Source: Chryseobacterium sp. (GTDB lineage Bacteria > Bacteroidota > Bacteroidia > Flavobacteriales > Weeksellaceae). From it: a stretch of 11,776 nt of DNA. The notes beneath the pieces are model-generated. The model was not told the origin of the DNA. It did no database searches and saw nothing but the letters and a program-made list of their open reading frames with translations. Both the position numbers and the translations under genes were made by a program. Shown here piece by piece: positions 6,949 through 11,776 of the stretch; within the stretch, counting starts at the first letter, position 1, and each line of letters opens with the position of its first letter. The stretch is taken from contig JAGNPP010000057.1 in assembly GCA_017989575.1 (NCBI GenBank), positions 1-11,776 on the forward strand. The letters run 5' to 3'.

Positions 6949-8895
6949 TTATTTTTTTCGTTTCAGGAAATCTGCAATCTTAGATTTCTTTATTAATTTA
7001 TTTTGTTTCAAAACCACGCCTGATAAAGGTGGTAGTCTTATGATGATTGAGTTTGCCCGGTTGTTCCAACCTTCCTCCAATCTTTGGGAGATGGCTGGTT
7101 GTATGCCACTTCCGCTGTATTTCTCATCGTCAGAATTCAGGATGACTTTCCAGTCTGTGTTTTCGTCCACACCTACTCTGTAATCGAAGCTGTTGGGCGT
7201 GAGATTCAGAATGGTCATTATGACTTCCTTGGCATTCTTGCTTTTCCGAAGATATACAAAAATAGAATTATCCCGATCGTCCCCATCTACCCACTCATAA
7301 CCATACGGTGAGAATTGCAACTCGTACAAAGAAGGATGGCTTTTGTACAACAAATTAAGATCTGTCACCAGCTTCTGCATATTTTGATGAACCGGATACT
7401 CCAGCAAATGCCAGTCTAGGGAAGTTGTGAAATTCCACTCTGTGGTTTGTCCAAACTCATCGCCCATAAAGAGCAACTTAGCGCCTGGATTGGTAAACAT
7501 ATAAACATACATCGCACGCAGATTGGCAAACTTTTGCCACTCATCACCCGGCATTTTGTAGATCAAACTGCTTTTGCCGTGCACCACCTCGTCGTGAGAC
7601 AAGGGCATCATGTAATTTTCATTATGCATATAGGTGCTTGTGAACGTGATCTTGTTGTGATGGTACTTCCGATTGATAGGATCTTCTTTGAAATAATCCA
7701 GCGTGTCGTGCATCCAACCCATCATCCATTTCATACCGAAACCAATACCATCCTCGTGCACGGGCTTGGTAAGCCTTGGAAAATCGGAGCTTTCTTCTGC
7801 AATCGTCTGTACATCCGGAAATTCTCCGTAAACAGCAATATTAAAATCCTGAAGAAACTGTTTGGCTTCCAGATTGACATTGGTTCCGTAGATATTCGGT
7901 TCCCATTCGCCTTCGTTTCTGGAATAATCGAGATGAAGCATCGATGTCACCGCATCTACGCGAAGTCCATCGGCGTGATATCTATCCAACCAAAAGATGG
8001 CATTTGATATTAAAAATGATTTGACCTCTGATCTTCCGTAATTGAAAATGTAAGACTTCCAATCGGGATGAAAACCTTTTCTCGGATCTTCGTGTTCATA
8101 CAAAAATGAGCCGTCGAAAAAGTGTAAGCCATTGGCATCGCCTGGAAAATGGGAAGGCACCCAATCCAGAAAAACGCCAATATTATTTTTATGAAGTTCG
8201 GAAATGAGATACATCAATTCCTGTGGCGTTCCAAATCTGGAAGTTGCAGCGTAAAATCCCGTGATCTGATAACCCCAACTCGGGTCGTACGGATACTCCA
8301 TCACAGGCATCAATTCTACGTGGGTAAAATTCATTGCTTTGAGATATGGAACCAGTTTATCCGCAATCTCGCCGTAGCTTAAATATCTTTCGGGATTTCC
8401 GGGATCTCGCATCCAAGAACCAAGATGTACTTCGTACACAGACATTGGTGATTCCAAGCTGTTGTACTTGGCGCGGTTTTGCATCCAATCTTTGTCTTCC
8501 CACTCGTACCAAGTTGTGGAAACTATGGAGCCAGCTTGCAATGCTTTTTCAAAACAAAGCGCATAAGGGTCAGCTTTTTCCAGAAGAATCCCTTTGTTTG
8601 TACGGATGCCGTATTTATAAACTTCCCCAAAATCGAGACCTGGAATAAAACCTTCCCAAATCCCAGACTGGTCCCAACGTCCTACCAATTTGTGGGAAAA
8701 TGAGTTCCACTGGTTGAAATTTCCAATCACGGAAACCTCTGTCGCCGTGGGTGCCCAAACCGAGAAGTAAACCCCGGAAACACCATCTACCTCTACTTTG
8801 TGGGAGCCAAACTTCTCGTAGAGCCTGGTATGCTTCCCCGAGCGGAAAAGGTAGATATCAAAATCGGTAAACAAGGAATGAGACTGTACCGTCAT
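6949..8895 (-). CDS. glgB: 1,4-alpha-glucan branching enzyme (GH13)
   Basis: GlgB cuts an alpha-1,4-glucan and re-attaches the piece as an alpha-1,6 branch. The 648-residue protein has a CBM48-type N-terminal domain (about 35-120: VYFSVWAPTATEVSVIGNFN ... YKYGI), a GH13 barrel and a C-terminal all-beta domain. Conserved GH13 regions are all present: DWVPSHF (244-250), DGLRVDAV (309-316, nucleophile Asp314), TIAEES (364-369, acid/base Glu367) and LSHDEVVHG (432-440, Asp435). KLLFMGDEFGQTTEWN is also typical. It is shorter than E. coli GlgB (about 730 aa) because it lacks the extra N-terminal N1 module, as in many bacteria. A basic tail (KKSKIADFLKRKK) ends the protein. It is the first gene of the glgB-glgA-glgC operon; the leader upstream carries a 21-bp tandem repeat and a palindrome. 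Confidence 0.97.
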   Translation of the reverse strand: MTVQSHSLFTDFDIYLFRSGKHTRLYEKFGSHKVEVDGVSGVYFSVWAPTATEVSVIGNFNQWNSFSHKLVGRWDQSGIWEGFIPGLDFGEVYKYGIRTNKGILLEKADPYALCFEKALQAGSIVSTTWYEWEDKDWMQNRAKYNSLESPMSVYEVHLGSWMRDPGNPERYLSYGEIADKLVPYLKAMNFTHVELMPVMEYPYDPSWGYQITGFYAATSRFGTPQELMYLISELHKNNIGVFLDWVPSHFPGDANGLHFFDGSFLYEHEDPRKGFHPDWKSYIFNYGRSEVKSFLISNAIFWLDRYHADGLRVDAVTSMLHLDYSRNEGEWEPNIYGTNVNLEAKQFLQDFNIAVYGEFPDVQTIAEESSDFPRLTKPVHEDGIGFGMKWMMGWMHDTLDYFKEDPINRKYHHNKITFTSTYMHNENYMMPLSHDEVVHGKSSLIYKMPGDEWQKFANLRAMYVYMFTNPGAKLLFMGDEFGQTTEWNFTTSLDWHLLEYPVHQNMQKLVTDLNLLYKSHPSLYELQFSPYGYEWVDGDDRDNSIFVYLRKSKNAKEVIMTILNLTPNSFDYRVGVDENTDWKVILNSDDEKYSGSGIQPAISQRLEEGWNNRANSIIIRLPPLSGVVLKQNKLIKKSKIADFLKRKK

Positions 8896-8902
8896 AGGTT
8901 AA

Positions 8903-8954
8903 TTATAAATGATGAATGATAAGTTATAAATGATGAATGATACGTTATAGATGA
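8903..8954. repeat. 21-bp tandem repeat in the glgB leader (about 2.5 copies)
   Basis: TTATAAATGATGAATGATA occurs at 8903-8921 and, identically, at 8924-8942; a third partial, slightly changed copy (TTATAGATGA) is at 8945-8954. The period is 21 bp, two helical turns. It begins 8 nt upstream of the glgB ATG, so it lies in the leader or ribosome-loading region. Confidence 0.75.
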
Positions 8955-8958
8955 CAAT

Positions 8959-8975
8959 ATTACATCACTTGTAAT
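8959..8975. promoter_or_regulatory. Small palindrome upstream of glgB
   Basis: ATTACA-TCACT-TGTAAT is a perfect 6-bp inverted repeat with a 5-nt spacer, 64 nt upstream of the glgB start. It could be an operator for the glycogen operon or a weak leader hairpin. No exact Bacteroidota -7 box was found in 8896-9126, so the promoter itself is not located. Confidence 0.25.
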
Positions 8976-9074
8976 CCCTTTACCAAGATAGCAATATTAA
9001 TCGTTACATAGTAAAAAAGTTTTTGTTAAATAGTATTAAAGTTTTCAGCTAAACAAACCACGCCATTTGCAAAA

Positions 9075-9131
9075 GGAAATTTCTTTGCCCCCGGCCCTAA
9101 AGGATGGAAATTTCTTTATCCTTTTTTTAGG
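9075..9131. terminator. Hairpin / repeat element at the end of the DUF6266-like gene
   Basis: AAAGGAT (9099-9105) pairs with ATCCTTT (9118-9124), 12-nt loop, with CCTAAA/TTTAGG extending the stem imperfectly. The 12-mer GGAAATTTCTTT occurs twice (9075-9086 and 9106-9117), around a GC-rich core (GCCCCCGGCCC) that stands out in this AT-rich spacer. The stem reaches into the stop codon of the minus-strand gene. On the minus strand it is not followed by a T run, while on the plus strand it is (seven Ts), so it is not a textbook terminator for the gene beside it. Confidence 0.45.
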
Positions 9132-9849
9132 CTTTTAGAGATCTTCCCCAGAGGTAAGTGGCTACACTTTTTTCTGTTTGATCCAATAGCAATCCTCGGG
9201 ACTCAAAATCTATAACACCTACGATCAGAAGCCAGCTCGTGTCTTGTGGGATATTGAAAGACCATTGCTGTGCCGGCAATTTTTCTTTCTCTCCCAAAAC
9301 CTGAGACAAAGAGGAAAGAACTTCTACATCTACAAGCGGAAGGTTGAGATCTGTTGCCAAAGCATAAAAAGTGATGCGCGCCACAGAAGCCTTTTTGGGT
9401 GGTTTGACTTGCTCGCCCCAAATCATAGCTGGAATATCAATCATCATTGTACCAGTCGTATCTAACTGATAAACGGGATAGAAGTTGGTACTGCGCTCCC
9501 ACTCCATTTTGGGATTGAAATCAAAACCTACCAAGGCATCGGGATTTTGGAATCTGTAGATCGTGGTACCAGATGGTGTGGCTTCCTTGACTACTGTTTT
9601 GCGAAGCCTGGTCTTGTGCTTGACGGCTTGATACTGATAGGAGATCAGACCCAGCTTATCTTTCAGAATGTCTCTGTACAGCTTTTCCTTCTGCCCCACC
9701 CAACCGAAGATCTCGGCTTCTGTTTTGGTATTTTGGGACTGTTTTGGGCTATTGCCTTTTGCACGGACATAGGCTCTATCGCCATCGTTTACAAATACGA
9801 TGTTTCCTATGGCGCCACTTAGGTTGCCGTTCTTTTTTAGTCTTGCCAT
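9127..9849 (-). CDS. DUF6266-like hypothetical protein
   Basis: A 240-residue protein I cannot assign a function to. The N-terminus MARLKKNGNLSGAIGNIVFV, then NDGDRAYVRAKGN and an NTKTEAEIFGW segment, resembles the start of DUF6266 proteins of Bacteroidota (short basic start, SGxIGNxV, a one-strand segment, then an S/T-x-TEAE helix). The remainder is beta-rich with several Trp and aromatic positions (SGTTIYRFQNPDALVGFDF, VARITFYALATDLNLPLVDV, WSFNIPQDTSWLLIVGVIDF). There is no signal peptide, no membrane span and no catalytic motif I recognise. It lies between the recombinase gene and the glycogen operon, with a patterned repeat directly upstream, so it may belong to the mobile part of the window. 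The family link is tentative; the ORF itself is convincing in length and composition. Confidence 0.7.
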   Translation of the reverse strand: MARLKKNGNLSGAIGNIVFVNDGDRAYVRAKGNSPKQSQNTKTEAEIFGWVGQKEKLYRDILKDKLGLISYQYQAVKHKTRLRKTVVKEATPSGTTIYRFQNPDALVGFDFNPKMEWERSTNFYPVYQLDTTGTMMIDIPAMIWGEQVKPPKKASVARITFYALATDLNLPLVDVEVLSSLSQVLGEKEKLPAQQWSFNIPQDTSWLLIVGVIDFESRGLLLDQTEKSVATYLWGRSLKA

Positions 9850-9942
9850 TTCTTTGTGTTTTTTATGAATGGTTTGTAGTAGGTTTGTAAGCCCTAGCTT
9901 CGTTCTAGCAGTAATGTAAATGTAATGATAATCCGATATAAA

Positions 9943-10014
9943 TCCAATATTTTATTGGACTTGTAATGGAGTTGTATTGGAGTTGTATTGGAGAAGCTTC
10001 GGAGGAAACCTGGA
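9943..10014. repeat. 11-bp-periodic repeat patch upstream of the DUF6266-like gene
   Basis: Six consecutive 11-bp units run in register from 9949 to 10014, each ending in GGA on the plus strand: ATTTTATTGGA, CTTGTAATGGA, GTTGTATTGGA (twice, identical), GAAGCTTCGGA and GGAAACCTGGA. The left end overlaps a perfect 7-bp inverted repeat, TCCAATA-TTT-TATTGGA (9943-9959). On the minus strand the units read TCC-N8. The patch lies about 95 nt upstream of the DUF6266-like start and 70 nt after the recombinase stop. The remainder of 9850-10083 holds no ORF and no clear terminator. Confidence 0.7.
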
Positions 10015-10083
10015 ATGGAGTGGATGAAATCTCTCGGTATGTAAAGATAATCAATTGAATGGATCTATTGCACATTTTTAATT

Positions 10084-11151
10084 TTAAAGAAAATCCAGCG
10101 GGCTTTTTACCTTAGCTTTAGAAACATCCGTAATGTGTGTATAAATCTGTGTGGTTTTGATAGAGTTATGTCCCAAAAGTTCTTGCAAAAAGCGAATATC
10201 TGCACCACTCTCCATCAGATGTGTGGCATAGGAATGGCGAAGGCCGTGCACACCGATGGATTTGTTGATTTTGGACTTCCTCATCGCTTGTTTGAAGACG
10301 CTCTGCACACTTCTAACCGTGTAGGCACCGCCATACTGCCCTTCGAAGAGAAAATCTTTTGGGCGATATTCTTTGTAATAACTCCGGAGAAGCGCCAAAA
10401 TAGACTCGGGCAAATTGGTATATCTGTCTTTTTTACCTTTGGCACCGGCAATGAGAACCAGCATATTCCCACTATTGATATGTTCTACTTTGAGGTTCAC
10501 AATCTCGCTCACACGCAATCCCATCCCATAGCAGAGCTTGAGCATCAGGAGATGTTTTTGATTGACGGTGTTCTCAAATATTTTTCTGACCTCTGCCTGT
10601 GACAGCATTTTCGGAAGTAGTTTTGGTGATTTGGGGCGCGGGATCTCAAAGAACATTTTGGATTTTTTGCGCACTTGCTCAAAATAGAATTTCACAGCAT
10701 TGATCCTGCTGTTCAAATGGTTTTCTTTGATTTTTTCTTTGTCGAGACAATAGAGGAAGTAATCTTTCAACCTATCTTCTGAAAGATCGTCTACTGAAAA
10801 ATTTTTGAGAATCCGAAGCAGATGCGCAAACTCTGTGACATAGGTTCGGATGGTATTCTTGCTGTAGGCCTTTAGTTTTAAGCAATCGATGTAATCTGAG
10901 AATGCTTTTTGATTTACCGGCTCTATCTCGGAGCGTATTTGGCTTCCCCACTCTTCGCGGTCCAGCTTCAGAGCGTCTCTCACGGTTGGGAGATCTGGCA
11001 AGTGCCAAGCCTTGTTGGTATTGCTCCACTTAGAAGATGGGAATGCTTTTCGAAGTTCCTGAATCAATGCATAGCTTTTTTCGAAACGGATCCAAATGAC
11101 GTTTTTGTCTCTGTGATTTCCGAAGCTGAAATTGTATAAATCTAAATTCAT
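10084..11151 (-). CDS. Tyrosine recombinase / integrase with integron-integrase-like C-terminus
   Basis: A site-specific recombinase of the phage integrase/Xer superfamily, 355 aa from the ATG used here (a GTG one codon earlier at 11154 is also possible). An N-terminal module of about 75 aa (IWIRFEKSYALIQELRKAFP, then NKAWHLPD) precedes a SAM-like core-binding domain (about 80-165, FSDYIDCLKLKAYSKNTIRT). The catalytic domain is complete: Arg213 (GLRVSE), Lys238 (AKGKKDRYT), His302-x2-Arg305 (HGLRHSYATHL), His328 (LLGH) and nucleophile Tyr337 (TTQIYTH). The stretch DIRFLQELLGHNSIKTTQIY and the final KVKSPLDFL closely resemble integron integrases, which end YTHV...GVRSPLDxL. However, no IntI-specific insertion is evident between the Lys motif and HxxR, where the spacing is Xer-like. 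The neighbours upstream are structured repeats flanking a small ORF, as expected of a cassette-capturing recombinase. Intact and probably active; the integron link is inference. Confidence 0.93.
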   Translation of the reverse strand: MNLDLYNFSFGNHRDKNVIWIRFEKSYALIQELRKAFPSSKWSNTNKAWHLPDLPTVRDALKLDREEWGSQIRSEIEPVNQKAFSDYIDCLKLKAYSKNTIRTYVTEFAHLLRILKNFSVDDLSEDRLKDYFLYCLDKEKIKENHLNSRINAVKFYFEQVRKKSKMFFEIPRPKSPKLLPKMLSQAEVRKIFENTVNQKHLLMLKLCYGMGLRVSEIVNLKVEHINSGNMLVLIAGAKGKKDRYTNLPESILALLRSYYKEYRPKDFLFEGQYGGAYTVRSVQSVFKQAMRKSKINKSIGVHGLRHSYATHLMESGADIRFLQELLGHNSIKTTQIYTHITDVSKAKVKSPLDFL

Positions 11152-11304
11152 CACCTAAAAATTTATTATTCGCATTCTAGATAGAAAGAAACAAATCTGA
11201 AGTAAAGAGGAGAAAAAATCTATTCATAATGCGAAGTATAAAAATAATAAAAAAACCAATATAAGAGCATTTTTCTTGAAAACATTAATTTAATTTGTGG
11301 AATT
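11152..11304. promoter_or_regulatory. Recombinase leader with an 8-bp inverted repeat (possible att or operator region)
   Basis: This AT-rich spacer lies between the recombinase start and the first structured element. TTCGCATT (11169-11176) and AATGCGAA (11228-11235) form a perfect 8-bp inverted repeat 51 nt apart, bracketing the region where the recombinase promoter should lie. In integrons the attI site and the integrase promoter occupy this position. I find no exact TAnnTTTG box; the closest is CAGATTTG at about 11196. Role unproven. Confidence 0.3.
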
Positions 11305-11361
11305 GTTAGACTTTCGTATATTTGAGCGTTGTAGGCAATGCTACAAATCGAGCAGTCTAAC
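11305..11361. repeat. Near structured element: palindrome with GTTAGAC / GTCTAAC ends
   Basis: A 57-bp imperfect palindrome. GTTAGACT (11305-11312) pairs perfectly with AGTCTAAC (11354-11361). Inside, TTGTAG (11329-11334) pairs with CTACAA (11341-11346) around a GCAATG loop, leaving unpaired spacers between outer and inner stems. Size and two-stem layout recall a short integron attC, and the end heptamers fit GTTRRRY and RYYYAAC. Their polarity, though, is reversed relative to attC, which runs RYYYAAC to GTTRRRY. The stop codon of the ORF at 11357-11602 falls inside the right heptamer. Confidence 0.6.
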
Positions 11362-11602
11362 GCCATTTAGTTGTAAAACTTAATCCGCCCTTCACTTTAT
11401 ATTCTTTAATGTAAATAGTTGGTTTAGGTTTTTCTGGAGCAGAAAGGCGAAATACCGGGCTATCATAATTCTTTTGATATGATTTTTTTACAATATCAAT
11501 TGCAAGTTTTGTTATTTCTTCTTCATTTGTAGATTCAGTTTCAAGATAATCCCACGATTTTCCACCTCCTGAATACCTTTGTTCTATTTGAAATGTTTTC
11601 AT
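11357..11602 (-). CDS. Small hypothetical protein, possible cassette gene
   Basis: An 81-residue protein, MKTFQIEQRYSGGGKSWDYL ... YKVKGGLSFTTKWR, that I do not recognise. It has a polar, mixed alpha/beta look: an N-terminal strand, a Gly-rich turn (SGGGKSW), an acidic helix (TNEEEITKLAIDIVKKSYQK), then strands separated by APEKPKP. No signal peptide or membrane span. It is the only ORF between the two structured elements, and its stop codon (TAG) lies within the GTTAGAC heptamer of the near element. That is the compact fit of gene to recombination site seen in integron cassettes. Its upstream side has no exact Bacteroidota promoter box, so it may depend on outside transcription. The length is short but codon usage and composition look like a real protein. 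Confidence 0.6.
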   Translation of the reverse strand: MKTFQIEQRYSGGGKSWDYLETESTNEEEITKLAIDIVKKSYQKNYDSPVFRLSAPEKPKPTIYIKEYKVKGGLSFTTKWR

Positions 11603-11643
11603 TTGTATAAATTTTAATTGTTAATATTTTAGTTTCCTTTCCC

Positions 11644-11776
11644 GCACTTCCTACAACACTGTATTTGCAAACACGGGGTTGAAGTCCTCAAATCGGGTGT
11701 CTGCCTTTTTTCACGTTCAGTTTCAGTAGAAAGTTTCGGCATTTTTAGCCCCGTGTTCGTAAATACCCGATCGTTG
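11644..11776. repeat. Far structured element: long imperfect hairpin (runs to window end)
   Basis: TATTTGCAAACACGGGG (11662-11678) and CCCCGTGTTCGTAAATA (11749-11765) are inverted copies matching at 15 of 17 positions. The stem can continue inward through TTGAAG (11679-11684) against TTTTTAG using G-U pairs, for about 23 bp. The roughly 57-nt loop contains ATCGGGT (11692-11698), which is the exact complement of ACCCGAT (11765-11771) just outside the stem, so a pseudoknot could form. GCACTTCCTACAACAC (11644-11659) on its flank is an inverted, 13/16 copy of GCGTTGTAGGCAATGC (11326-11341) in the near element. The element may extend past the window. Confidence 0.6.

Larger units (their letters stand above)
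10084..11776. mobile_element. Candidate integron-like locus: recombinase plus one cassette-like unit
   Basis: The unit consists of the tyrosine recombinase, a leader with an inverted repeat, and a single small ORF held between two structured palindromic elements that share a 16-bp inverted sequence. The layout (recombinase, possible att leader, site, gene, site) parallels an integron. Three points argue against a canonical integron: the ORF is on the same strand as the recombinase, the near element's core heptamers have reversed polarity, and the recombinase lacks an evident IntI insertion. The right boundary lies outside the window. An alternative is an unrelated recombinase beside a dispersed repeat family. 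Confidence 0.35.

Noticed and set aside
7447..8007. A 186-codon plus-strand open frame within glgB
   Set aside because: It is a shadow of the glgB barrel domain, which carries all catalytic motifs in the other strand; the plus product has no recognisable feature.
8896..9126. A Bacteroidota promoter for glgB
   Set aside because: No exact TAnnTTTG was found on the minus strand; the best string (TAATATTG at about 8999-8992) has a mismatch in the conserved part and no clear -33 element.
9949..10014. A CRISPR array
   Set aside because: The period of 11 bp is far too short, there are no unique spacers, and no cas genes are nearby.
11220..11285. A 21-residue hydrophobic minus-strand ORF (MFSRKMLLYWFFYYFYTSHY...) upstream of the recombinase
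   Set aside because: It looks like a leader or toxin-like peptide at first sight, but in such AT-rich DNA Phe/Tyr/Leu-rich short frames arise by chance, and no ribosome binding site or promoter supports it.
11305..11361. A canonical integron attC site
   Set aside because: The end heptamers fit the core consensus but in the opposite order (GTTAGAC first, GTCTAAC last), so I report it only as an attC-like palindrome.
11662..11765. A simple rho-independent terminator
   Set aside because: The arms are separated by about 70 nt, there is no T run following on either strand, and no gene ends just before it within the window.

Overview
All genes in this 11.8 kb window lie on the minus strand, so transcription runs from high to low coordinates. 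The AT-rich intergenic DNA, a Bacteroidota-type promoter box (TAnnTTTG), terminators of the AAAACC...GGTTTT kind and the protein families present (DUF3108, tandem PhnB-like VOC proteins, short GlgB) point to a member of the Bacteroidota, most likely a flavobacterium close to Chryseobacterium. The organism assignment is inference; there is no rRNA gene here to confirm it.

Region 1 (1-3109) is a run of six small proteins of ligand-binding folds: SRPBCC (2696-3109), tandem VOC/PhnB (1717-2568), SRPBCC (1261-1704), DinB-like (734-1261), SRPBCC (300-731), and a VOC/PhnB protein cut by the window edge (1-273). The last five are packed with gaps of 26 nt or less, one of them a 1-nt stop/start overlap, and look like one operon. 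A 127-nt AT-rich repeat patch separates them from the first. No substrate can be read from sequence. The DinB-like protein has lost the family's metal-binding histidines.

Region 2 (3224-3991) is a secreted DUF3108 protein with its own candidate promoter and terminator.

Region 3 (4088-8895) is a glycogen synthesis operon in the order glgB-glgA-glgC. GlgC makes ADP-glucose, GlgA polymerises it into alpha-1,4-glucan, and GlgB adds alpha-1,6 branches. A terminator follows glgC. The glgB leader carries a 21-bp tandem repeat and a small palindrome.

Region 4 (8896-11776) is the accessory part and the most interesting. It holds a DUF6266-like protein preceded by an 11-bp-periodic repeat patch, and then a tyrosine recombinase with the complete catalytic set and an integron-integrase-like C-terminus. 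Just upstream of the recombinase lies a single small ORF (81 aa) bounded on both sides by structured inverted-repeat elements. The near element (11305-11361) has GTTAGAC/GTCTAAC ends like integron core sites and contains the ORF's stop codon. The far element (about 11644-11776) is a long imperfect hairpin with a possible pseudoknot. I read this as a candidate integron-like recombinase plus cassette locus that does not match the canonical attC layout. The window ends inside it, so whether more cassettes follow cannot be seen.
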